DNA from: Burkholderiales bacterium | GTDB lineage: Bacteria; Pseudomonadota; Gammaproteobacteria; Burkholderiales; Casimicrobiaceae | NCBI GenBank assembly: GCA_025927765.1 | Contig: JAICKU010000012.1 | Span: forward strand, 1-62,573 | Length of the DNA stretch: 62,573 bases | Direction: 5' to 3' | Shown: one piece after another, positions 10,957 through 21,900 of the stretch | Layout: each line of letters starts with the position of its first letter | Numbering within the stretch: the stretch's first letter is position 1 | Program-made: the position numbers and the translations under genes | Notes under the pieces: generated by a model | Told to the model about the DNA's origin: nothing | Database searches by the model: none | The model's input: the letters and a program-made list of their open reading frames with translations, nothing else

Positions 10957-12042
10957 GTGCTTACTCCTCTTGGCTTCTCGCTTTTGCGCCAACTCAGCGA
11001 TGGCGCATTCCACTCGGGCGAAGACCTTGCCGCGACGGTGGGGCTGACGCGCGCCCGGGTTTCGCAACTCCTCAAGCAGGCGGAAACCGCCGGGCTCGCG
11101 CTCGAGCGGGTTCGCGGACGCGGCTACCGGCTCCTCGCCACGCCCGACTTCCTCGACGTGAAGGAAATCCGCAAGGCGCTCGCGGCGCTGAACGTCGAGG
11201 TGGCACCGGCGGATGCGAAAGCGCCGCTGTTGCCGGCCGCCAACGACGACGACCTGTTCGCCCCGGGCGGCGTGTCGACGATCCCGCTGCACCCCGCCAT
11301 CTCCGTCGAGGTCACCGACCAGGTCGACTCGACGTCGACCGAGTTGCTCCGCCGCGCCGCGCGCCGCGACATCCACGGCGCGCTGCTCGCCGCCGAATGG
11401 CAAACCGCCGGACGCGGTCGTCGCGGCCGCGTCTGGACGGCGGTCGCGGGTGGCAGCCTCACGTTCTCGCTCGGCTGGCGTTTCGAGCAGGGGGCCGGCT
11501 ACGTCGCCGGGCTGTCGCTCGCCGTCGGCGTGGCCGTCGTGCGCGCGCTCGAGGCCGAAGGCCTCGCGGGCGTCGAGCTCAAGTGGCCGAACGACCTCGT
11601 GCATCGCCACCTGAAGGTCGGCGGCATCCTCGTCGAGATGAACGGCGATGCGCTCGGGCCGTCCACCGTCGTCGTCGGCGTGGGGCTCAACATCCGCCTG
11701 CCGCAAACGGTCAAGCGCGACATCGCGCAGCCGGTGTCCGATCTCGCGGCGGTCGCCGGCCGCGGCGCGCCGCCCATCGACCGCAACAAGCTCCTCGCGC
11801 GACTCGTCAGCGAGCTCGCCGCAAGCCTGTCGCAGTACGCTGCGCAGGGCTTCGTGCCGTTCGCCGCCGAGTGGCAGCGGCGCCACGCGTATCAGGGCAA
11901 GCCGGTCCGGCTGCTGTTGCCGGATGGCGAGCAGGTCAAGGGCACGGTGGCGGGCGTCGACAGCACCGGTGCGCTCGTGCTCGCCGACGGTCCGCGCCGG
12001 TCGCGCTTCCTCGCCGGAGAGATCTCGCTGCGCCGCGCCTGA
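10957..12042 (+). CDS. birA: Bifunctional biotin-protein ligase / biotin operon repressor BirA
   Basis: BirA makes biotinyl-AMP and attaches biotin to carboxyltransfer carrier proteins such as AccB. The N-terminal winged helix (residues about 1-65: SGEDLAATVGLTRARVSQLL, then RVRGRGYRLL) indicates the repressor form. The ligase domain shows VDSTSTELLRRA, the biotinyl-AMP loop AEWQTAGRGRRGRVW, LKWPNDLV and GGILVEMNGD. The C-terminal SH3-like domain follows (GKPVRLLLPDGEQVKGTVAG). The start is GTG 10957, which places the helix-turn-helix at the correct distance. It is followed by coaX, a common neighbour in betaproteobacteria, where the two are sometimes fused. Confidence 0.96.
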   Translation: MLTPLGFSLLRQLSDGAFHSGEDLAATVGLTRARVSQLLKQAETAGLALERVRGRGYRLLATPDFLDVKEIRKALAALNVEVAPADAKAPLLPAANDDDLFAPGGVSTIPLHPAISVEVTDQVDSTSTELLRRAARRDIHGALLAAEWQTAGRGRRGRVWTAVAGGSLTFSLGWRFEQGAGYVAGLSLAVGVAVVRALEAEGLAGVELKWPNDLVHRHLKVGGILVEMNGDALGPSTVVVGVGLNIRLPQTVKRDIAQPVSDLAAVAGRGAPPIDRNKLLARLVSELAASLSQYAAQGFVPFAAEWQRRHAYQGKPVRLLLPDGEQVKGTVAGVDSTGALVLADGPRRSRFLAGEISLRRA

Positions 12043-12118
12043 CGGCGCCCGAGTACGCAGGGCCCCGCCCGCCGCGTGTCGGTTCCGTAAGCGCGCCGCG
12101 CGGAGCGAAGCGCGAGAT

Positions 12119-12141
12119 GGCAAGGCCGGGCTCCCCTTGCC
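12119..12141 (+). other. Small hairpin in the birA-coaX spacer
   Basis: GGCAAGG and CCTTGCC form a 7-base stem around a 9-base loop. There is no following U-run, so it is a weak candidate for attenuation or termination between birA and coaX. The remainder of this 151-base spacer is GC-rich with no recognisable gene. Confidence 0.35.
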
Positions 12142-12193
12142 GCCGAACGTCCGCGACAATAGCGGTACGTTCGTTCGTGTCCCCGTTTACGTC

Positions 12194-12982
12194 TTGAGCC
12201 AGATCCTCGTCATCGACGTCGGCAACAGCCGACTCAAGTGGGCGCTGCGCGGTCCGCGCGGCTGGACCGCGCGCGGCGCGGTCGCCAACCAGGACATCGG
12301 CTCGCTGGCCGTGCGCGATTGGCAAAACCTCGAGCGGCCGATGCGCGCCGTCGGCGTCAACGTGGCGGGCGAGGCGGCGCGCGTGCGCGTCGAAGGGCAG
12401 CTCGCACGCTGGCGCCTGCCGATCGAATGGCTGACGGCGCAGAAGCAGGCCGGTGGCGTCGTCAATGGCTACCGCACGCCGTCGCAGCTCGGCGCCGATC
12501 GCTGGGCCGCGCTCGTCGCCGCGCGCCGCCGCGTCCTCGCGTCGAACGAAGCCAACCCCCGGCCGTGCGTGGTGGTCAACGCGGGGACGGCCGTCACCAT
12601 CGATGCGCTCGACGCGGACGGCACGTTCCGCGGCGGCGCCATCGTCCCGGGCGTGCGGCTGATGCTGCGCGCGCTCGGCGACAACACCGCGGCGCTGCGC
12701 TCGCCGCCCGGCGAATACCACGACTTTCCCACGGCCACGCCCGACGCGATCTATTCGGGTGCCGTGCAGGCGATCGCGGGTGCGATCGCCGAGATGCGCG
12801 CCCGGCTCGCCGGCGGCGAAGCGGTCACCTGCTACGTCTCGGGCGGCGCCGCGCAGGAGATCGCGCCACGGCTCGCCGCACCGGCCGAGGTGGTCGACAA
12901 CCTCGTGCTCGAGGGCGTGCTCGTGCTGGCGTTGCTGCCGAGGGATGCCGGTGGCGCCGCGAAGACCGCCCCCGAACCCTGA
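12194..12982 (+). CDS. coaX: Type III pantothenate kinase CoaX
   Basis: CoaX phosphorylates pantothenate in the first step of coenzyme A synthesis. The 262-residue protein shows the ASKHA-fold phosphate motifs: VIDVGNSRLKWAL at the N-terminus, LGADRWAALVAA, VVNAGTAVTIDALD, GGAIVPGVRLMLRAL, and the C-terminal CYVSGGAAQEIAP. No ATG or GTG fits, so I take the TTG at 12194 (TTGAGCCAGATCCTC), which lies directly before the DVGNS motif. The N-terminal residues are weakly determined for that reason. The gene lies between birA and a SPOR gene on the same strand and is probably transcribed with both. Confidence 0.93.
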   Translation: MSQILVIDVGNSRLKWALRGPRGWTARGAVANQDIGSLAVRDWQNLERPMRAVGVNVAGEAARVRVEGQLARWRLPIEWLTAQKQAGGVVNGYRTPSQLGADRWAALVAARRRVLASNEANPRPCVVVNAGTAVTIDALDADGTFRGGAIVPGVRLMLRALGDNTAALRSPPGEYHDFPTATPDAIYSGAVQAIAGAIAEMRARLAGGEAVTCYVSGGAAQEIAPRLAAPAEVVDNLVLEGVLVLALLPRDAGGAAKTAPEP

Positions 12983-13005
12983 CGCCGCGTCTGCGGCCGC
13001 CCTCG

Positions 13006-13680
13006 ATGCGCCTCGTCGTCGTGCTCCTCGTCGTGGCGAACCTCGTGCTGTTCGCCTACGCGCGCCTCGATCGCGCCGGGCAAAGCGAAGGCGCGCGCCT
13101 GTCCATGCAGGTCGAACCCGCGCGCATCAAGCCGATGACGCCGCAGGAGGTCGCGGCGCTCGCGCCGGCGAAGGCGGGCGTCGCGGCGCCGGCAGCGCCG
13201 CCGACCGCGAGCGTCTGCGCCGAGTGGGGACCGTTCGCCGACGCCGATCGCGTGCGCGCCGAAAGCGATCTCGCGCCGCTTGCGCTCGGCCGCCTCGTGT
13301 CGGCGAAGCCGGTCGCCACCGAGGGCGCGACGTACTGGGTGAATCTCGGCGCGATGCCGACGCGCGCCGCCGCCGACGCGCGCGCCGGCGAATTGAAGGC
13401 GCAGGCGATTTCAGATCTTTCCGTCGTCGACTATCCGCGCGGCCAGTTCACGGTGTCGCTCGGCGTGTTTCGCAGCGAGGCGTCGGCGAACGCGCGTGCC
13501 GAAACGCTCACGGCGCGCGGTGTCGTCGGCACCCGCGTCGAGCCGCGGCCGGGCGCGGGCGCGCACACGTTGCTCGTCGTGCGCGATGCGCGCGAGAACG
13601 TGATCGCGCGGCTGCGCGAATTGCAGGGACAGTATCCGGGGACGGAAATCAGGGTGGCGCCGTGTCCGGCGGCTTCGTAG
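13006..13680 (+). CDS. SPOR-domain membrane-anchored protein
   Basis: The 224-residue protein begins with a single membrane helix (MRLVVVLLVVANLVLFAYA), then an Ala/Pro-rich linker, then a C-terminal SPOR-like repeat region (YWVNLGAMPTRAAADARAGE, then FTVSLGVFRSEASANARAET). SPOR domains bind denuded septal peptidoglycan, so a role at the division site or envelope is likely. Gene position immediately after coaX matches a recurrent betaproteobacterial arrangement. Two Cys residues (CAEWGPF and the C-terminal CPAAS) are present and could form a disulfide in the periplasm. It overlaps the GNAT gene if that starts at GTG 13662. Confidence 0.85.
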   Translation: MRLVVVLLVVANLVLFAYARLDRAGQSEGARLSMQVEPARIKPMTPQEVAALAPAKAGVAAPAAPPTASVCAEWGPFADADRVRAESDLAPLALGRLVSAKPVATEGATYWVNLGAMPTRAAADARAGELKAQAISDLSVVDYPRGQFTVSLGVFRSEASANARAETLTARGVVGTRVEPRPGAGAHTLLVVRDARENVIARLRELQGQYPGTEIRVAPCPAAS

Positions 13681-14273
13681 CGACGCCGGCGCCGAGCGTG
13701 CGCGACGCGCGCGGCGGCGACGACATGCGCGTCGTGCGCGCGCTCTTCGAGGAATACGCGGCGTCGCTCGACGTCGACCTCTGCTTCCAGGGCTTCGCCA
13801 CCGAGCTCGCTTCGCTTCCCGGCGCATACGAGGCGCCGTCGGGCGCGCTCCTGCTCGCGCAGCACGCGGACGCGGTCGTCGGTTGCGTGGCGCTGCGCCG
13901 GTTGGGCGAAGCGCAGCCGCGCATCGCGGAGATGAAGCGCCTGTACGTGCGGCCGGTGGCGCGCGGCCTCGGCGTCGGCCGCGTGCTTGCGGCTGCGGTG
14001 ATCGAACGCGCGCGTGCAATCGGCTACGCGGAGATCAAGCTCGATACGCTCGCCTCGATGCGGCAGGCGCGGGCGTTGTACGCCTCGCTCGGCTTTCGAG
14101 CCTGCGAACCGTATTACGACAATCCGCTGCCGGGTGTTGCGTATCTCTCGCTTGCGCTGGCTACGTCTGCTCCCACGGCAGGCCGCACCAGCGCCAGCCG
14201 CCGAGCGTGCCGCGCTGGTGACGCTCGTCGAGCGGCCCTTCGAAGCCTTCGAGCACGTTGTAGACGTCGCTGA
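13662..14273 (+). CDS. GNAT-family N-acetyltransferase with read-through tail
   Basis: This is a single GNAT domain with the acetyl-CoA motif A (MKRLYVRPVARGLGVGRVL, with the GxGVGR pyrophosphate loop) and motif B (LDTLASMRQARALYASLGF). The domain normally ends near YLSLALA (about base 14160), but the frame stays open for about 37 more residues, rich in Arg and Ala (RTSASRRACRAGDARRAA). That tail is antisense to the end of the rhodanese gene and overlaps it by 113 bases. The start may be GTG 13662 (inside the SPOR gene end) or ATG 13725; the GTG preserves the first strand of the fold. The acceptor substrate is unknown. Confidence 0.82.
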   Translation: MSGGFVATPAPSVRDARGGDDMRVVRALFEEYAASLDVDLCFQGFATELASLPGAYEAPSGALLLAQHADAVVGCVALRRLGEAQPRIAEMKRLYVRPVARGLGVGRVLAAAVIERARAIGYAEIKLDTLASMRQARALYASLGFRACEPYYDNPLPGVAYLSLALATSAPTAGRTSASRRACRAGDARRAALRSLRARCRRR

Positions 14274-14547
14274 AGCCGGCCTTCTCGAGTTCGACAGCGG
14301 CTGCGACCGACCGCTGGCCGCTGCGGCAGATCAGCACAACCGGCCGATTCATGCTCGCGATCTTCTTCACCTGTCCTACGAAGTGCGGATTGATGTCCCA
14401 GTCGGGGCCGTCGTTCCACGCGACGTGCTGCGCGCCGACCGGATGGCCGACGAACAGGAATTCCATTTCGCTGCGGCAGTCGATCAGGACGGCCTGGGGA
14501 TTCTCGTGCAGGAATGCGTGTGCTTCGCGCGGCTTGAGGTGCTTCAT
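14161..14547 (-). CDS. Rhodanese-like domain protein
   Basis: The 128-residue cytosolic protein is a single rhodanese domain. It shows AVLIDCRSEMEFLFVGHP near the N-terminus and the active-site loop VVLICRSGQRSVAAAVEL, with the catalytic Cys followed by RSGQRS. It ends with GGWRWCGLPWEQT. Such single-domain proteins transfer sulfane sulfur, with a physiological acceptor that is rarely known. I use ATG 14547 (MKHLKPREAH). The in-frame extension to 14616 would be translated from a GGGTC-type repeat and is not credible. The 3' end overlaps the GNAT reading frame on the opposite strand. Confidence 0.9.
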   Translation of the reverse strand: MKHLKPREAHAFLHENPQAVLIDCRSEMEFLFVGHPVGAQHVAWNDGPDWDINPHFVGQVKKIASMNRPVVLICRSGQRSVAAAVELEKAGFSDVYNVLEGFEGPLDERHQRGTLGGWRWCGLPWEQT

Positions 14548-14588
14548 GCGGCTTCGCTGAAGGGGCCGAATGCTAAAGTTGCAGCAGG

Positions 14589-14611
14589 AAGTAGGGCCGG
14601 ACCCTGCTTCC
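14589..14611. repeat. GGGYCGGACCC palindromic repeat between rhodanese gene and metH
   Basis: GAAGTAGGGCCGGACCCTGCTTC is an imperfect palindrome of the family also seen at 38195, 45863 and 60153. It lies between the divergent rhodanese and metH genes, 35 bases before the metH start, so it could influence either 5' end. Confidence 0.7.
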
Positions 14612-14645
14612 GACACCGATCGCCGAAAGCAGTCGTGACCTCAAA

Positions 14646-15672
14646 GTGCAGCCGGATCATACAGCCTTGCTGACCCGCCTTTTGCGCGAGCGCATCCTCG
14701 TGCTCGATGGCGCGATGGGCACGATGATTCAGCAGTGCCGTTTCTCCGAGCGCGATTTTCGCGGGCACCTGCACGATCACCCGCACGATCTCGCGGGCGA
14801 CAACGACGTGCTGTCGCTCACGCGTCCGCAGACCGTGCGGGAGATGCACGACGCGTACTTCGCCGCGGGCGCCGACATCGTGGAGACGAACACGTTCAGC
14901 GCGACGCGCATCGCGCAGGCCGACTATGGCCTCGCAGCGCAAAGCGGCGCGATCAATCTGGCCGCCGCGAAGATCGCGCGCGAAGCGGCGGATGCATGGA
15001 CCGCGCGCACGCCGGATCGTCCGCGCTTCGTCGCCGGCGCGCTCGGGCCCACGAACCGCACCGCGTCAATCTCGCCCGACGTGAACGACCCCGCCGCGCG
15101 CAACGTCGCGTTCGACGAGCTCGTCGCCGCCTATCGCGAAGCGGCCGATGCGCTGATCGACGGCGGCGTCGACGTGCTGCTCGTCGAAACGGTGTTCGAC
15201 ACGTTGAACGCCAAGGCGGCGCTCTACGCGATCGACGATGCATTCGACCGCCGCGGCGCACGCTTGCCGATCATCGTGTCGGGCACGATCACGGATGCCT
15301 CGGGACGCACCCTGTCGGGACAGACGCCGGAAGCCTTCTGGTATTCCGTGCGGCACGTGCGTCCGCTCGCCGTGGGCCTGAACTGCGCGCTCGGCGCGGC
15401 GCTGATGCGTCCGTACATCGCCGAGCTTGCGCGCGTCGCCGACACGTTCGTGTCGTGCTATCCGAATGCGGGATTGCCGAATCCGATGTCCGATACCGGC
15501 TACGACGAAACGCCGGCGGAAACTGCGCGCATGCTGGGCGAGTTCGCGCGGAGCGGCTTCGTGAACATCGTGGGCGGCTGCTGCGGCACTACGCCCGCGC
15601 ACATTCGCGCAATCGCCGAGGCGGTCGCGGGCGTGGCGCCGCGCAGGCTGGGCGGCGAGGTGGAGCGGCGCG

Positions 15673-15680
<8 letters not shown>
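14646..15680 (+). CDS. metH: Methionine synthase, homocysteine-binding subunit (split MetH, part 1)
   Basis: This gene encodes the homocysteine S-methyltransferase module that in E. coli forms the first ~350 residues of MetH. Here it is a separate 344-residue protein. Visible hallmarks are [33 protein letters not shown] and [18 protein letters not shown]. The three zinc-binding Cys are about residue 247 (GLNCALGA) and the pair near 312-313 ([11 protein letters not shown]). The start is GTG 14646, a short distance before the first helix. The stop overlaps the TTG start of the second part by 8 bases, so the two subunits are probably made together by coupled translation. Confidence 0.94.
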
Positions 15681-18381
<2,701 letters not shown>

Positions 18382-18394
18382 AAGTCCGGGTCAC

Positions 18395-18460
18395 GATAAT
18401 TCGGGTCAGAGATACATTTCGCGCGACCACGCGCGAAATGTATCTCTGACCCGAATTATC
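18395..18460. repeat. Perfect 31-bp inverted repeat between metH and cdd
   Basis: The left arm 18395-18425 and right arm 18430-18460 are exact reverse complements of 31 bases, around the loop ACCA. The outer part carries ATAATTCGGGTCAGAG, related to the GGGTC repeat family, and the inner part reads ATACATTTCGCGCG. It fills the spacer between two convergent genes (stops at 18381 and 18465) and could act as a bidirectional terminator or mRNA end-protecting hairpin, although no U-run follows on either side. Confidence 0.95.
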
Positions 18461-18464
18461 GGCG

Positions 18465-18878
18465 TTACTCGGGTGGCAGCGCGAAGCCGTGCGGCAGCAG
18501 CTCGCCGAACGCGTACTCGTCGAATGCCCCCGTCGCGCACACGCAGCGCACGCGTGCGTCGCGCCCGAACTCGGCGATCACCTGCAGGCACGCTCCGCAC
18601 GGCGTTGTCGGCGTAGGCGTCGGCGTGTAGACCGCGAGCGCGATGATCGCCTTCGCGCCGTCGGCCACCGCGCGGAAGATTGCGTTGCGCTCGGCGCAGA
18701 CGGTCAATCCGAACGACCCGTTCTCGACGTTGCAGCCCGGGCAGACGCCGCCGTCGAACGTGAGGACGGCTGCGCCCACGGCGAAGCGGCTGTAGGGACA
18801 ATGCGCGTGGGCGCTGGCGGCTTTCGCCGCCGCGACGAGCGCGCGCCATTCGTCGTCGCTGATATTCCGTTCGACCAT
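18465..18878 (-). CDS. cdd: Cytidine deaminase
   Basis: This 137-residue enzyme of pyrimidine salvage deaminates cytidine and deoxycytidine. The zinc site is complete: TVCAERNAIF supplies the Cys and catalytic Glu, and TTPCGACLQVIAEFG supplies the two other Cys ligands. CPYSRFAVGAAVLTFDGG and CNVENGSFG are the substrate-binding segments. A small TPTPTPTTP stretch precedes the PCGAC motif. Length fits the homotetrameric class. It is divergent from the large cyclase gene, with a 64-base spacer, and ends 4 bases from the perfect palindrome. Confidence 0.95.
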   Translation of the reverse strand: MVERNISDDEWRALVAAAKAASAHAHCPYSRFAVGAAVLTFDGGVCPGCNVENGSFGLTVCAERNAIFRAVADGAKAIIALAVYTPTPTPTTPCGACLQVIAEFGRDARVRCVCATGAFDEYAFGELLPHGFALPPE

Positions 18879-18942
18879 TCAAGAAAGCCCCGGCTGCCGC
18901 AGTGGCGCGGCGACCGTTACAGTATGCATCCGACCCCGCGCC

Positions 18943-21900
18943 GTGCTGGGTGGAGCGCATCCGAATGATTCGGGCGTCGGGCTGACGGGCAACCATCGAG
19001 GCGGCGTGTCGCTCAACCAATTCGTCGAACCGCAGGTAGAAGTCGCGCCGCCATCGGGGACCGGGCCCGACGCGGAGCGCGTGCGGCACTACGTCCCCAC
19101 GGTGCTGCAACAGCACCTCGCCGACGATCCCGGTACGCTCGCCTGGCGCAGCACGGGCACCGCGGCGTTCGTCGACGTGTCCGGCTTCACCCGGCTCTCG
19201 GAGGCGCTCGCGAGAAAGGGGCGCGAGGGCGCCGAGCAGATCACGGAAATCATCGGCCGCGTGTTCGAGCGAATGCTGTCCGTGTCCTATGAGAATGGCG
19301 GGCGTTTGCTCAAATTCGGCGGGGACGCGCTGCTGCTGTGGTTCGCGCACGGCGATCACGTCGCGCACGCCTGCCGGACCACGATCGCGATGCGCGACAT
19401 CCTGCGCGAGATCGGCAACGTCGTCCTTCCCGATACGACGGTCACGCTGCAGGTCGCGCAGGGCGTGCACACGGGCGAGTTTCATTTCTTCGCCGTCGGC
19501 CGCCTGCATCGCGAGTTGCTTCCCGTCGGGCCCGCGTGGTCGCGGCTCGTCGCGATCCAGCACGCGGCGAGTGCGGGCGAGATTGCGCTCAGCGCCGAAA
19601 CGGCCGCCTGCCTGCCGATGGAATGCTTCGGCGATGCGAAGGATACGGAAGAAGGCGCGCCCGGCACGGTCGACGCAGCGCCGCTACTGGTCGCGGCGCC
19701 ACGCACGACCGACGACACGGTCCTGCAGCCGCCGCCCGAACTCGCCTACGACACGCTCGCGCATTGCCTGTCGCCCGCCATTCGCGCACACGTGCTGGCG
19801 GGCGGCGGCGCGCCCGAGCACCGGCCGGTCACGATCGCGTTCGTGCATTTCGACGGGACCGACGAACTGCTCGCGCGCGAGGGTCCATCCGCCGTCGCCG
19901 ATGCGCTCGGCAACGTGATGAACATCGTCGAGACATCGTGCGTCGAGCAGGACGTCGCGTTCCTCGCGTCGGACGTCGATCGCGATGGCGGCAAGCTCAT
20001 CCTGACGGCCGGCGCGCCGAGGGTCACCGGCAACGACGAAGAGCGGATGCTTCTCGCGTTGCGCAAGATCGTGTCGGCGTCGTTGCCGCTGCCGCTGCAC
20101 ATCGGCGTTCATCGCGGTGCGGTGTTCGCGGGCGACGTCGGGCCTTCGCATCGACGTACGTACACGGTCATGGGCGACGCGGTGAACCTGACGGCGCGGC
20201 TGATGGCGAAGGCGCCACCGGGACACATCTACGCGACCGCCGACGTGATCGAGCGCTCGAACACGCTGTTCGACGCGACCGAGCTCGAGCCCTTCGCGGT
20301 GAAGGGCAAGGCCGAACCGGTGCAGGCATGGTCGATCGGTGCGGCGAAGGGATCGCGCACGCGCCAGGCCGCGCTCGCGAAACTCCCGCTGACCGGTCGC
20401 AACGCGGAACTCGGCGTGATCCGCAAGGCGTACACGAGTGCGCGAAGCGGCGCGGGGCGGCTCGTGGACGTGACGTCCGAAGCGGGTCTCGGCAAGACGC
20501 GCCTGCTCGAAGCGTTGCGTGACGCGGCGGCCGGCTTCACCAAGCTTCGCGGCAGCTGCGAAGCCTATACGGCGTCGACGCCGTACGCGCTGTGGACCGA
20601 GCTGCTGCGCGAGTTCATGCAATGCAGCCGCGACGAAGACGACGAGGTGGTCGTCGTGCGGGTCACCGACGCCATCACGACGAAGGTGCCCGAGCTCGCG
20701 CCGTGGCTGCCATTGATCGGCATCGCCTTCGGCGTCGAGGTGGCGACGACGCCCGAAGTCGACGCGCTCGCGGAAGCGAATCGTCGCGAGCGCCTGCACG
20801 AATCCGTCGTCAGGTTCATCGCGGCGACGCTTTCGGGTCCCGCGCTGATCGAGATCGAGAACGCGCAGCACATGGATGAGGCGTCTGCGGAGCTACTCGC
20901 GTACGTGGCGCGCGAACTCGACCGGCATCCGTGGCTCATCGCGGTCGCGCATCGGCCGACCGTCGATGGCTTCAACGCGCCCGACGCGCCCACGGTGGTG
21001 CGCGTCGCGCTGAAGCCGCTTGCGGCAGCCGACGCGCTTCGCCTCGCGCAGCTCGCCACGCAGCAGAATCCGCTGCCGCCGCACGTGCTCGACGTCGTCG
21101 CCGGGCGGTCCGGCGGAAACCCGCAGTTCCTGCGCGACCTGTTGCAGAAGGTGCTCCAATCGGGCGGCACGGCCGACCTTCCCGATTCGGCGGAAGCGGC
21201 GACGATGGCGCAGATCGACGGACTCGCGCCCGACGATCGCGCCGTGGTCCGGCGTGCCGCGGTGTTCGGGCTCACGTTCCATCCACGGATGCTGGGGTGG
21301 TTCGCCGACGAGGGCGAACCGGCGCCGGCGCACGAGGTGTGGTCGCGCCTCACGGAGCTCTTCGACGAGGAGCCCGACGGCTACCTGCGCTTTCGCCGCT
21401 CGCTCTTGCGCGACGCGGCGTACGAAGGCCTGCCGTTCAAGCTGCGCCGCCGCCTGCACGCCGCGGTTGCGCGCCATCTCAAGGACGAACTGGACTTTCC
21501 CGAGGAAGCCGCAGGGATCCTGTCGCTGCATTACCTCGAGGCGGGCGAGGCGCGGGACGCCTGGCACTACGCCAACGTCGCCGCGAAACGTGCGTCGAGC
21601 GTGTTCGCGCACGTCGAGGCGGCGAACCTGTACTTGCGCGCGATCGCCGCGGGCAAGCAGATCGAATCGCTCGCCGCGGCCGAGCTCGCGACCGCGCATC
21701 GCTCCCTCGCGGATGCGTGGTACGCGGCCGGCGAATTCCGGAAGGCATCGGACGCGTACGCAGCCGCCCGCGCGCTGGTGGCGGACATTCCGCTGCGCGA
21801 CGCGAGGCTGATGCTGAAGTTGTCGTACGTCGAGGAAAAGCTCGGCAATTATGCGGAGGCGGCGCGCTGGGCCGAGAAGGCGCGCGAGGTGCTCGGCAGC

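Noticed and set aside
14548..14616. N-terminal extension of the rhodanese protein
   Set aside because: The extra residues are translated from spacer and repeat sequence; ATG 14547 starts the conserved domain.
18395..18460. CRISPR repeat or insertion-sequence end
   Set aside because: It is a single palindrome without spacers, transposase or target duplication.
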